A stretch of DNA of 64,000 nt from Streptomyces bacillaris (lineage in GTDB: Bacteria; Actinomycetota; Actinomycetes; Streptomycetales; Streptomycetaceae), in NCBI RefSeq assembly GCF_003268675.1, contig NZ_CP029378.1, positions 1,736,001 to 1,800,000 of the forward strand, given 5' to 3'. The translations under genes were made by a program, and so were the position numbers. The notes beneath the pieces are model-generated. The model was not told the origin of the DNA. It did no database searches and saw nothing but the letters and a program-made list of their open reading frames with translations. Below, piece by piece: positions 25,609 to 33,876 of the stretch. Position 1 is the stretch's first letter; every line of letters begins with the position of its first letter.

Positions 25609-26145
25609 GTGAGCACTCCGAACAAAGACATCGGGAAAGTCGAAGTACGGATCAAATGGGATCCCAGCCCGCACGGTGAACCCGACATCGACCTCGACAT
25701 CATCGCGGCGACCTACCGGGCGGAGGAGCCGTACGGCAGCCCCGCGTACCTGGTCCACTTCGACAGCCGCTCGCCGGACGGGACCATCACCCTGAACCGG
25801 GACAGCAGGACGGGCCAGGGGTTCGGCTTCGACGAGGTCATGACGATCGAGCTGGACCGGCTGGCGGACCGGTACGGCCGGGTGGTGGTCGGGGTGGCGA
25901 TCCAGCAGCGCGGGGGCCGGAAGACCTTCGGTGAGGTCGGCTCCACCGTCGTACAGATCCGGGAGGGGTACACCAACCTGGTCGAGGACGACTTCGCGGG
26001 TGTCGGCCCGTCGACGGCGGCGGTCGTCGGGGAGTTCTCCCGTACGGGGTCGGGCCCGTGGGTCTTCCGTGCGGACGTACGCGGCTTCGACGCGGACCCC
26101 GACGCGTTCGCCGCCGTGATGGGGAACCGCGTCTCCGGAGCCTGA
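25609..26145 (+). CDS. TerD-family protein, 178 aa
   Basis: GTG 25609 follows a CAGGAGGGGA site. The protein shows the TerD/CABP fold features: IKWDPSPHGEPDIDLDIIAA with the acidic Ca-binding cluster, VHFDSRSPDGTITLNRDSRT, the DEVMTIELDRL block, and VGVAIQQRGGRKTFGEV. The family is linked to tellurite resistance and stress signalling in actinobacteria, where many paralogues occur; the individual role is unknown. Cytoplasmic, and followed 132 bases later by the YrhB-domain gene on the same strand. Confidence 0.9.
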   Translation: MSTPNKDIGKVEVRIKWDPSPHGEPDIDLDIIAATYRAEEPYGSPAYLVHFDSRSPDGTITLNRDSRTGQGFGFDEVMTIELDRLADRYGRVVVGVAIQQRGGRKTFGEVGSTVVQIREGYTNLVEDDFAGVGPSTAAVVGEFSRTGSGPWVFRADVRGFDADPDAFAAVMGNRVSGA

Positions 26146-26277
26146 GCGGCAACAGCCAGTTCCGGCCAACCGCGCGTGGGTCCCCCGCCGGGCGGCGCCC
26201 CACGCCGCCCGGCCCCGGGCACTGCCACGGCCGCATTCCCCTGGCAGCGCCCGGGGCCCGTACGCGAAGCTGCCCGC

Positions 26278-26838
26278 ATGACCGATCGCGAGGCCGCAGT
26301 CCGGGCCGTCGAGGAGCAGTTGGAGCGCGAGTACCGGGAGTGGCGGGCAGCGGGCGTGGACGCGGTCCGTACGACGGTGGTCGATGTCGAGCCCCACGAG
26401 CTGGTGTGGATCGTCTCCTACCAGTCCGAGGAGTACGTGCGCACCGGGGACACCGCGTTCCTGCTGGTCGGCGGCGGCCCGTACCTGGTCGACCGCGTCG
26501 ACGGAGGGCTGCACCGGATCGGCGCCGTCTCCGCGGTGACCGGGGCGTGGGAGGACGACTACCGGAGCCGGATACGGGGGCTGCCGGTCCGCACCGCCGT
26601 GGACGAGCTGCACGACGCGCTGCGGGCGGTCGCCGCCGCCCGCGGCCGGCTCCACGCCGTGCGGGCCCTGCGCCGGAAGCTGCCGGTGCTGTCGCCCGCC
26701 GAGGGCCTCGCGTACGTGAGCGGGCTGACGGCCGGTGCGGTCCCGCCGCATCTGCTGGAGGTGGCCACCGGGGAGCTGGTGGAGCCGTTCGATCCGGTGT
26801 ACGCCGTGGAGACCGTATGGCCCGGGCGACCCCGGTGA
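26278..26838 (+). CDS. YrhB/Imm35-domain protein, 186 aa
   Basis: The N-terminal 85 residues (EEQLEREYREWRAAG, VVDVEPHELVWIVSYQSEEY, FLLVGGGPYLVDRVDGGLHR) match the YrhB/immunity-protein-35 domain, a small alpha/beta fold found alone or as immunity protein in polymorphic toxin loci. The C-terminal half is helical (ALRAVAAARGRLHAVRALRR) followed by a segment with LPVLSPAEGLAYVSGLTAGA; no family was recognised for it. There is no adjacent toxin, so the protein is probably a housekeeping copy. ATG 26278; a shared hairpin separates it from nrdJ, which converges on it. Confidence 0.75.
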   Translation: MTDREAAVRAVEEQLEREYREWRAAGVDAVRTTVVDVEPHELVWIVSYQSEEYVRTGDTAFLLVGGGPYLVDRVDGGLHRIGAVSAVTGAWEDDYRSRIRGLPVRTAVDELHDALRAVAAARGRLHAVRALRRKLPVLSPAEGLAYVSGLTAGAVPPHLLEVATGELVEPFDPVYAVETVWPGRPR

Positions 26839-26870
26839 CGACGGCGGGAAGCGCCCCCGGTGACGACGAA

Positions 26871-26906
26871 GGGAGGGGCACCGGCCGTGTGGCCGGTGCC
26901 CCTCCC
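26871..26906. terminator. Bidirectional terminator between the YrhB-domain gene and nrdJ
   Basis: A perfect 16-bp stem (GGGAGGGGCACCGGCC and its complement) with a GTGT loop, lying between two converging genes. Confidence 0.9.
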
Positions 26907-26923
26907 ATCGTCACTGCTCAGGC

Positions 26924-29818
26924 TCAGCTGCAGCCGCTGGTCGAGCCGCAGCCCTCGCAGATGTAGCAGGAGCCGGCGCGCTGCATCTTCGTGCCGCAGG
27001 AGAAGCAGAGCGGGGCGTCCGCGCTGATGCCGAGCTGCATCTCGACCAGTTCGGCCGAGGTGTGGGCCGCCGCCGGGGCCTGCCTCTCGGCGGACTCACG
27101 GGGAGCCGCCACCGCCTTCAGGGGCTCGGACTGGACCGGGGCGGACTGGGCGAGGCTCTCGGAGTCCACGCCGTCCGCCTCGAAGGACGGCTCGTACGAA
27201 CCGGTGTCCAGGTGGCGCTGGCGCTCCTCGGCGGAGTGGATGCCGAGGGCGGAGCGGGTCTCGAAGGGCAGGAAGTCCAGCGCCAGGCGGCGGAAGATGT
27301 AGTCGACGATCGACTGCGCCATCCGCACGTCCGGGTCGTCCGTCATACCGGCCGGCTCGAAGCGCATGTTGGTGAACTTCGAGACGTAGGTCTCCAGCGG
27401 GACGCCGTACTGCAAGCCGACCGAGACGGCGATGGAGAAGGCGTCCATCATGCCCGCGAGGGTCGAGCCCTGCTTGGACATCTTGAGGAAGACCTCACCG
27501 AGACCGTCGTCCGGGTAGGAGTTGGCGGTCATGTACCCCTCGGCGCCGCCCACCGTGAAGGAGGTGGTGATGCCGGGGCGGCCCTTGGGGAGGCGCTTGC
27601 GGACCGGACGGTACTCGACGACCTTCTCGACCGCCGTACGGATGGTCTCCTCGGCCTTGGCCGCGACCTCCTCCTTCTCCTTGTCCTTGGTCTTGGCGGA
27701 GAGGGGCTGGCCGACCTTGCAGTTGTCGCGGTAGATCGCGAGCGCCTTGACGCCCATCTTCCACGCCTCGAAGTAGACCTCTTCGACGTCCTCGACGGTG
27801 GCGCTCTCCGGGAGGTTGACCGTCTTGGAGAGGGCGCCGGAGATCCACGGCTGGATCGCCGCCATCATCCGGACGTGGCCCATCGCGGAGATGGAGCGCT
27901 CGCCCATCGCGCAGTCGAAGACCTCGTAGTGCTCGGTCTTCAGGCCCGGGGCGTCGATCACGTTGCCGTTCTCGGCGATGTGGGCGACGATCGCCTCGAT
28001 CTGCTCCGGCTGGTAGCCGAGGCGGCGCAGCGCCTGCGGCACCGTGCCGTTGACGATCTGCATCGAGCCGCCGCCGACCAGCTTCTTGAACTTGACCAGG
28101 GCGAGGTCGGGCTCCAGGCCGGTGGTGTCGCAGGACATCGCGAGACCGATGGTGCCGGTGGGAGCGATGACCGAGGCCTGCGCGTTACGGAAACCGTTCT
28201 TCGCGCCGAGCCGGATCACGTCCTGCCAGGCCTCCGTGGCGGCGGCCCAGACCGGGGAGTCCAGGTCGTCGACGTGGATCGCCTTGGTGTTGGCGTCGGC
28301 GTGCTGCTTCATGACGCGCTGGTGCGGCTCGGCGTTGCGGGCGTAGCCGTCGTACGGGCCGACGACCGCGGCCAGTTCGGCGGAGCGCTTGTAGGAGGTG
28401 CCGGTCATCAGCGAGGTGATGGCCCCGGCGAGCGCGCGGCCGCCGTCGCTGTCGTACGCGTGGCCGGTCGCCATCAGGAGGGCGCCGAGGTTGGCGTAGC
28501 CGATGCCGAGCTGGCGGAAGGCGCGGGTGTTCTCACCGATCTTCTGCGTCGGGAAGTCCGCGAAGCAGATCGAGATGTCCATCGCGGTGATGACCAGCTC
28601 GACGACCTTGGCGAAGCGCTCGGACTCGAAGGACTGGTTGCCCAGGCCGTCGTCCTTGAGGAACTTCATCAGGTTGAGCGAGGCGAGGTTGCACGAGGTG
28701 TTGTCCAGGTGCATGTACTCGCTGCACGGGTTCGAGCCGTTGATCCGGCCGGACTCCGGGCAGGTGTGCCAGGCGTTGATGGTGTCGTCGTACTGGATGC
28801 CGGGGTCGGCGCAGGCCCAGGCGGCCTCGGCCATCTTGCGGAAGAGGGCCTTGGCCTCGACCTCCTCGATGACGTCGCCGGTCATCCGGGAGCGCAGCCC
28901 GAACGTGGAGCCGGACTCGACGGCCTTCATGAACTCGTCGTTGACACGGACCGAGTTGTTGGCGTTCTGGTACTGGACGGACGTGATGTCGTCGCCGCCC
29001 AGGTCCATGTCGAAGCCCGCGTCACGCAGGGCGCGGATCTTCTCCTCCTCCTTCACCTTGGTCTCGATGAAGGCCTCGATGTCGGGGTGGTCGACGTCCA
29101 GGATGACCATCTTGGCCGCGCGGCGGGTGGCGCCACCGGACTTGATGGTTCCGGCGGAGGCGTCGGCACCGCGCATGAAGGAGACCGGGCCGGAGGCGTT
29201 GCCGCCGGAGGAGAGCAGTTCCTTGGAGGAGCGGATACGGGAGAGGTTCAGGCCGGCGCCGGAGCCGCCCTTGAAGATCATGCCCTCTTCCTTGTACCAG
29301 TCGAGGATCGACTCCATGGAGTCGTCGACGGCCAGGATGAAGCAGGCGGAGACCTGCTGGGGCTGGGGCGTGCCGACGTTGAACCAGACCGGGGAGTTGA
29401 AGCTGAAGATCTGGTGCAGGAGGGCGTAGGCCAGCTCGTGCTCGAAGATCTCGGCGTCCGCGGGAGAGGCGAAGTAGCCGTTGTCCTCGCCGGCCTTGCG
29501 GTACGTCTTCACGATCCGGTCGATCAGCTGCTTGAGGCCGGTCTCGCGCTGCGGAGTGCCGACGGCACCGCGGAAGTACTTGCTGGTGACGATGTTGACC
29601 GCGTTCACCGACCAGAAGTCGGGGAACTCGACGCCACGCTGCTCGAAGTTGATCGAGCCGTCGCGCCAGTTGGTCATGACGACGTCACGGGGCTCCCACG
29701 CCACCTCGTCGTACGGATGCACGCCGGGGGTGGTGTGGATGCGCTCGATACGCAGACCCTTGCTCGCCTTGGCGCCCTTGGTGCGGGAACCTCGCGGGCC
29801 GCTCGCCGTCTCTGTCAT
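26924..29818 (-). CDS. nrdJ: Adenosylcobalamin-dependent (class II) ribonucleoside-diphosphate reductase, 964 aa
   Basis: Reduces ribonucleotides to deoxyribonucleotides using vitamin B12 coenzyme, so it works with or without oxygen. Evidence: the N-terminal block with RIHTTPGVHPYDEVAWEPRD; the FNSPVWFNVG and QQVSACFILAVDDSMESILD segments; FKGGSGAGLNLSRIRSSKE; the radical-site loop NGSNPCSEYMHLDNTSCNLA near residue 360; the VIAPTGTIGLAMSCDTTG block; and a C-terminal cysteine-rich tail (CFSCGTKMQRAGSCYICEGC) that relays electrons and may bind zinc. ATG 29818 has a GGGAGGCGG site; longer frames upstream are not family-like. It is downstream of nrdR on the same strand, 165 bases apart, and so under NrdR control. 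Confidence 0.97.
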   Translation of the reverse strand: MTETASGPRGSRTKGAKASKGLRIERIHTTPGVHPYDEVAWEPRDVVMTNWRDGSINFEQRGVEFPDFWSVNAVNIVTSKYFRGAVGTPQRETGLKQLIDRIVKTYRKAGEDNGYFASPADAEIFEHELAYALLHQIFSFNSPVWFNVGTPQPQQVSACFILAVDDSMESILDWYKEEGMIFKGGSGAGLNLSRIRSSKELLSSGGNASGPVSFMRGADASAGTIKSGGATRRAAKMVILDVDHPDIEAFIETKVKEEEKIRALRDAGFDMDLGGDDITSVQYQNANNSVRVNDEFMKAVESGSTFGLRSRMTGDVIEEVEAKALFRKMAEAAWACADPGIQYDDTINAWHTCPESGRINGSNPCSEYMHLDNTSCNLASLNLMKFLKDDGLGNQSFESERFAKVVELVITAMDISICFADFPTQKIGENTRAFRQLGIGYANLGALLMATGHAYDSDGGRALAGAITSLMTGTSYKRSAELAAVVGPYDGYARNAEPHQRVMKQHADANTKAIHVDDLDSPVWAAATEAWQDVIRLGAKNGFRNAQASVIAPTGTIGLAMSCDTTGLEPDLALVKFKKLVGGGSMQIVNGTVPQALRRLGYQPEQIEAIVAHIAENGNVIDAPGLKTEHYEVFDCAMGERSISAMGHVRMMAAIQPWISGALSKTVNLPESATVEDVEEVYFEAWKMGVKALAIYRDNCKVGQPLSAKTKDKEKEEVAAKAEETIRTAVEKVVEYRPVRKRLPKGRPGITTSFTVGGAEGYMTANSYPDDGLGEVFLKMSKQGSTLAGMMDAFSIAVSVGLQYGVPLETYVSKFTNMRFEPAGMTDDPDVRMAQSIVDYIFRRLALDFLPFETRSALGIHSAEERQRHLDTGSYEPSFEADGVDSESLAQSAPVQSEPLKAVAAPRESAERQAPAAAHTSAELVEMQLGISADAPLCFSCGTKMQRAGSCYICEGCGSTSGCS

Positions 29819-29983
29819 GCCGCCTCCCATATGTGGGCAAAAACGCCCTGAAGTGCCCAGTTCTTCCCAGGCACAATGTGTGTCCGTTGCCCCGGGGCCG
29901 CGCTCGGCCACGGGAACAGGTCCTGCAATCGCCCGGTCACCGGTCGTCGGAGCCTGCTCCGGACCGTGACGGGCGCGTACCGC

Positions 29984-30496
29984 TCAGTCGGCGGCGATGG
30001 CGGGGGCGGGGACCTCGAGGGTCTCGCCGCTCCCGGGGTCCTCCGCGGTGGACCGCTGCGCGCGCAGTTCCACGATGGCGGCCTCGAAGTCTTCCAGGGA
30101 GTCGAACGCCCGGTAGACGGACGCGAAGCGCAGGTACGCGACGAGGTCGAGTTCCTGCAGGGGGCCGAGTATGGCCAGACCCACGTCGTGGGTGGTCAGC
30201 TCGGCGCTGCCGGTGGCGCGCACCGCCTCCTCGACCTGCTGGCCGAGCTTGGCGAGGGCGTCCTCCGTGACGGGCCGGCCCTGGCATGCCTTGCGGACGC
30301 CGGAGATGACCTTGGTACGGCTGAAGGGTTCGGTCACGCCGCTGCGTTTGACGACCATCAGCGAGCAGGTCTCCACCGTGGTGAAACGGCGGGAGCAGTC
30401 GGGGCACTGCCGGCGACGGCGGATCGACGTGCCGTCGTCGGTGGTGCGACTGTCGACGACCCGGCTGTCGGGGTGCCTGCAGAAGGGGCAGTGCAT
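29984..30496 (-). CDS. nrdR: Transcriptional repressor NrdR, 170 aa
   Basis: Cytoplasmic nucleotide-sensing repressor of ribonucleotide reductase genes. The N-terminal zinc ribbon [17 protein letters not shown] with the second pair in [17 protein letters not shown] is complete. The ATP-cone domain follows ([46 protein letters not shown]). The start is ATG 30496 with a GAAGGAGGG site; a TTG three codons upstream is less likely. First gene of an nrdR-nrdJ operon, divergent from lexA. Two NrdR-box-like palindromes sit upstream at 30611 and 30642, which fits autoregulation known for this system in Streptomyces. Confidence 0.97.
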   Translation of the reverse strand: MHCPFCRHPDSRVVDSRTTDDGTSIRRRRQCPDCSRRFTTVETCSLMVVKRSGVTEPFSRTKVISGVRKACQGRPVTEDALAKLGQQVEEAVRATGSAELTTHDVGLAILGPLQELDLVAYLRFASVYRAFDSLEDFEAAIVELRAQRSTAEDPGSGETLEVPAPAIAAD

Positions 30497-30610
30497 GGCT
30501 CCCAACCCTCCTTCACAGCACGACTGAATAGCCTCGTCCGGCCGACCCTCGCGGGCCCCTCGGAGGCAGTCCCCAGCATAGGCGATGGCCTGGGCCGCTT
30601 GAACCCGGGA

Positions 30611-30626
30611 CCACTACTTCTGGGCG
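30611..30626 (-). promoter_or_regulatory. NrdR-box-like site 1 (proximal)
   Basis: CCACTACTTCTGGGCG keeps the spacing of the palindromic NrdR box (CCACTA-N-TCT-GG) but with weaker symmetry. It lies 31 bp, three helical turns, from the second site. Paired boxes at this distance are the known arrangement at NrdR-controlled promoters. Confidence 0.65.
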
Positions 30627-30641
30627 GCCAGGACGATCCAA

Positions 30642-30657
30642 CCACTAGATCTAGGGT
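30642..30657 (-). promoter_or_regulatory. NrdR-box-like site 2 (distal)
   Basis: CCACTAGATCTAGGGT contains the perfect palindrome CTAGATCTAG and closely fits the NrdR box. It lies 146-161 bases upstream of the nrdR start codon. Confidence 0.8.
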
Positions 30658-30913
30658 TCGGCGGGGTATTCGGCCCTACCGCGTGTCGCACCCCGGCTGC
30701 GGCGCCGGGGGGAGCGCGGGCCAGGGAAGAGGGTACGGGAATCGCGCACTCCGCGATCCGCCGGGGGCGCCGGGGCAGGGACCCGGATGAAAGACTGGAC
30801 GGGGAGGCCCCCGGGGAGCCCTCGGAACCCCGGGTCCACGCCGTACGCGCCTTCCGCCCGATGCTCATACACCTGCGGGCAGCATCCCGGCAGCCCTTTA
30901 TTCGTTTTTCACT

Positions 30914-30926
30914 CGAACGTGTGTTT
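30914..30926 (+). promoter_or_regulatory. LexA (SOS) box
   Basis: CGAACGTGTGTTT matches the Gram-positive/actinobacterial SOS box CGAAC-N4-GTTC except for the last base, and lies 67-79 bases upstream of the lexA start codon, consistent with autorepression. No similar site was noticed upstream of dinG. Confidence 0.8.
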
Positions 30927-30992
30927 GGCGCAACCTTTCGAAAGCTACTACCGTTGTCCAGCCAGGGAGACCATTCGAGAGGGGCCGCCGAC

Positions 30993-31790
30993 GTGACCAC
31001 GACCGCAGACAGTGCCACCATCACCGCCCGGGACCACCGCTCCCAGAGCCGACTTGAGCCGGTGCATGCCATGAATGACTCACTGACGAACACGGACGGG
31101 CCCGAGCCCGGTCGCCCCGGCCGCGCCTTGCCCGGCAGGCCTCCAGGGATCAGGGCGGACAGCTCGGGGCTCACGGACCGGCAGCGGCGGGTCATCGAGG
31201 TCATCCGCGACTCGGTGCAGCGCCGGGGGTACCCGCCGTCCATGCGGGAGATCGGTCAGGCGGTGGGCCTGTCCAGCACGTCGTCCGTCGCCCATCAGCT
31301 GATGGCCCTGGAGCGCAAGGGCTTCCTCCGGCGCGACCCGCACCGGCCCCGCGCCTACGAGGTGCGCGGCTCGGACCAGCCCAGCACCCAGCCGACCGAC
31401 ACGACCGGGAAGCCCGCCGCCTCCTACGTCCCTCTGGTGGGCCGGATCGCCGCCGGTGGGCCGATCCTCGCCGAGGAGTCGGTCGAGGACGTCTTCCCGC
31501 TGCCGCGCCAGCTCGTCGGTGACGGTGAGCTGTTCGTGCTGAAGGTCGTCGGTGACTCGATGATCGAAGCGGCGATCTGCGACGGCGACTGGGTCACTGT
31601 GCGCCGCCAGCCCGTCGCGGAGAACGGGGACATCGTCGCCGCGATGCTGGACGGCGAGGCGACGGTCAAGCGCTTCCGCCGCGAGGACGGGCACGTCTGG
31701 CTGCTGCCGCACAACGCCGCCTACCAGCCGATCCCCGGTGACGAGGCGACGATCCTCGGCAAGGTGGTGGCGGTGCTGCGGCGGGTGTGA
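30993..31790 (+). CDS. lexA: LexA repressor (SOS response), 265 aa
   Basis: Represses DNA-damage genes and cleaves itself when RecA is activated. An N-terminal extension of about 60 residues typical of streptomycetes ([20 protein letters not shown]...) precedes the winged helix ([40 protein letters not shown]). The C-terminal S24 protease domain has the cleavage site Ala-Gly in [10 protein letters not shown], the nucleophile Ser in [11 protein letters not shown] and the Lys in [14 protein letters not shown] 30993 was chosen for its GAGAGGGG site and the known N-terminus in the genus; the frame is open further up, and an in-frame ATG lies within the extension. Divergent from nrdR; convergent with dinG. 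Confidence 0.96.
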   Translation: MTTTADSATITARDHRSQSRLEPVHAMNDSLTNTDGPEPGRPGRALPGRPPGIRADSSGLTDRQRRVIEVIRDSVQRRGYPPSMREIGQAVGLSSTSSVAHQLMALERKGFLRRDPHRPRAYEVRGSDQPSTQPTDTTGKPAASYVPLVGRIAAGGPILAEESVEDVFPLPRQLVGDGELFVLKVVGDSMIEAAICDGDWVTVRRQPVAENGDIVAAMLDGEATVKRFRREDGHVWLLPHNAAYQPIPGDEATILGKVVAVLRRV

Positions 31791-31813
31791 AGCCCGCCGG
31801 TTCGTCGACCTGG

Positions 31814-31864
31814 ACACGACGGAGCCCCAGGAGAGCCGTGAGGCGTCCTGGGGCTCCGTCGTGT
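31814..31864. terminator. Bidirectional terminator between lexA and dinG
   Basis: A perfect 19-bp stem (left arm 31814-31832, right arm 31846-31864) with a 13-base loop, placed between the converging stop codons at 31790 and 31868. Confidence 0.95.
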
Positions 31865-31867
31865 GTC

Positions 31868-33838
31868 CTACTTGCCCTCCGCCCTGGCCAGGGCGTCGAT
31901 CGCGGCCAGGGAGCGCCGGGCCTGGTTGCGGTCCGTGGTGTACCAGAAGTCCGGCAGCGAGGCGCGCAGATAGCTGCCGTACCGCGCGGTGGCCAGCCGG
32001 GGATCCAGCACGGCCACGACGCCCCTGTCCCCCGTCGCGCGGACGAGACGGCCCGCGCCCTGGGCCATCAGCAGCGCGGAGTGCGTGGCCGCCACCGCCA
32101 TGAAGCCGTTGCCGCCGGCCTCCTCCACCGCCTTCTGGCGGGCGCTCATCAGCGGGTCGTCGGGCCGGGGGAACGGGATCCGGTCCATGACCACCAGCTG
32201 GCAGCTCGGCCCCGGCACATCGACGCCCTGCCAGAGCGAGAGCGTGCCGAAGAGGCAGGTCTCCGGGTCGGCGGCGAAGTTCTTGATCAGCTCGCCGAGG
32301 GTCTCCTCGCCCTGGAGCAGGATCGGCTTGTCCAGCCGTCCCCGCAGCTCCTCGGCGGCCGCCTTGGCCCCGCGCATGGACGAGAACAGCCCCAGTGTGC
32401 GACCGCCCGCCGCCTCCACCAGCTCGGCCAGCTCGTCGAGCATGTCCGCACGGGAGCCTTCGCGCCCCGGGGTGTTCAGATGGCGGGCGACGTAGAGGAT
32501 GCCCTGCTTCGGATAGTCGAACGGCGAGCCGACGTCCAGCCCCTTCCACTGCGGGATGTCGTCACCCGCCGTGCCCTCGGGGGCGAGCCCGAGGGACGCC
32601 CCCACCCCGTTGAAGTCCCCGCCGAGCTTCAGCGTGGCCGAGGTCAGGACCACGGAGCGCTCGGTGAACAGCTTCTCGCGCAGCAGCCCGGAGACCGAGA
32701 GCGGGGCCACCCGCACGGAGGCGCCGAACCGGTCGTGCTGCTCGTACCAGACGACGTCGTACTCCGAGCCCAGGGTGATCCGCTCGGCCACCCCGTGGAT
32801 CGACTCGACCGAGGCCAGCGCCTGCTTCCGTACGGCGTCCTCGTCCTGGACGGACTTGTCGCGGGTCGCGCCCATCGCGGAGATCACCGTACGGGCCGCG
32901 TCGCGCAGCGCCATCAGCGCGTACGCCAGGTCCTCGGGCAGCTCCTCCAGGCGTCCGGGGAGCGCCAGCTCCATCACCCGCTCGAACCCCTCGGCGGCGC
33001 TCTGGAGGGCGTCGGCGGCCTTCTCGTTGACCAGCTTCGCCGCCCGCCGGACCGCCCGGTTGACCTGGGACGGGGTCAGCTCGCCGGTGGCGACCCCGGT
33101 GACCCGGGAGACCAGCTCATGGGCCTCGTCCACGATCAGCACCTCGTGCGAGGGCAGCACCGGCGCGCCCTCGATGGCGTCGATCGCGAGCAGGGCGTGG
33201 TTGGTGACGACCACGTCCGCCAGCTTGGCGCGCTCCCGGGCCGCCTCCGCGAAGCACTCGGGGCCGTACGCGCACTTCGTGGCACCGAGGCACTCGCGCG
33301 AGGAGACCGAGACCTGCGCCCAGGCCCGGTCGGAGACGCCCGGCGTCAGGTCGTCCCGGTCCCCCGTCTCCGTGTCGTCCGACCAGTCCCGCAGCCGCAG
33401 CAGGTCCTGGCCGAGCTTGCTGGTGGGCGCCGCCGCCTCGAACTGGTCGAAGAGCCCCTCCTCCTCGTCCTGCGGCGCCCCCTCGTGGAGCCGGTGCAGG
33501 CAGAGGTAGTTGGAGCGGCCCTTGAGCATCGCGTACTGCGGGCGGCGGCGCAGCAGCGGGTGCAGCGCCTCCACCGTGCGCGGCAGGTCCCGCTCCACCA
33601 GCTGGCGCTGGAGGGCGAGGGTGGCCGTGGCCACGACGACCCGCTCCCCGTGCGCCAGCGCCGGCACGAGGTAGCCGAGGGACTTGCCCGTGCCGGTGCC
33701 GGCCTGGACCAGCAGGTGGGATTGGTCGTCGACCGCCTCGGCGACGGCCTCGGCCATGGCGGCCTGGCCGGGGCGCTCCGTACCGCCGACGGCGGTGACG
33801 GCGGCGTGCAGGAGCTCGGGGAGGGATGGCTTCGTCAT
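31868..33838 (-). CDS. dinG: DinG-type ATP-dependent DNA helicase, 656 aa
   Basis: Superfamily 2, XPD-like 5'-3' helicase acting on damaged or recombining DNA and R-loops. Walker A is at about residues 46-56 (QAGTGTGKSLGYLVPALA), then VVVATATLALQRQLVERDLP. The Fe-S cluster cysteines lie in SNYLCLHR and ECLGATKCAYGPEC. The DEAH box is in LIVDEAHELVSRVTG. C-terminal motifs are VVLTSATLKLGGDFNGVGAS, LGLFSSMRGAKAAAEEL, LWQGVDVPG and the arginine finger region GRLVRATGDRGVVAVLDPR. Full length. ATG 33838. It converges on lexA with a shared terminator; whether it belongs to the SOS regulon here is not shown by an obvious box. Confidence 0.95.
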   Translation of the reverse strand: MTKPSLPELLHAAVTAVGGTERPGQAAMAEAVAEAVDDQSHLLVQAGTGTGKSLGYLVPALAHGERVVVATATLALQRQLVERDLPRTVEALHPLLRRRPQYAMLKGRSNYLCLHRLHEGAPQDEEEGLFDQFEAAAPTSKLGQDLLRLRDWSDDTETGDRDDLTPGVSDRAWAQVSVSSRECLGATKCAYGPECFAEAARERAKLADVVVTNHALLAIDAIEGAPVLPSHEVLIVDEAHELVSRVTGVATGELTPSQVNRAVRRAAKLVNEKAADALQSAAEGFERVMELALPGRLEELPEDLAYALMALRDAARTVISAMGATRDKSVQDEDAVRKQALASVESIHGVAERITLGSEYDVVWYEQHDRFGASVRVAPLSVSGLLREKLFTERSVVLTSATLKLGGDFNGVGASLGLAPEGTAGDDIPQWKGLDVGSPFDYPKQGILYVARHLNTPGREGSRADMLDELAELVEAAGGRTLGLFSSMRGAKAAAEELRGRLDKPILLQGEETLGELIKNFAADPETCLFGTLSLWQGVDVPGPSCQLVVMDRIPFPRPDDPLMSARQKAVEEAGGNGFMAVAATHSALLMAQGAGRLVRATGDRGVVAVLDPRLATARYGSYLRASLPDFWYTTDRNQARRSLAAIDALARAEGK

Positions 33839-33876
33839 AGCCCGACCACCCTACGGCGCACCACTGACAACGGCGG

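Noticed and set aside
27062..29851. 929-codon plus-strand frame opposite nrdJ
   Set aside because: Its translation is Leu/Val/Asp/Gly repeats without domains; nrdJ on the minus strand is unambiguous.
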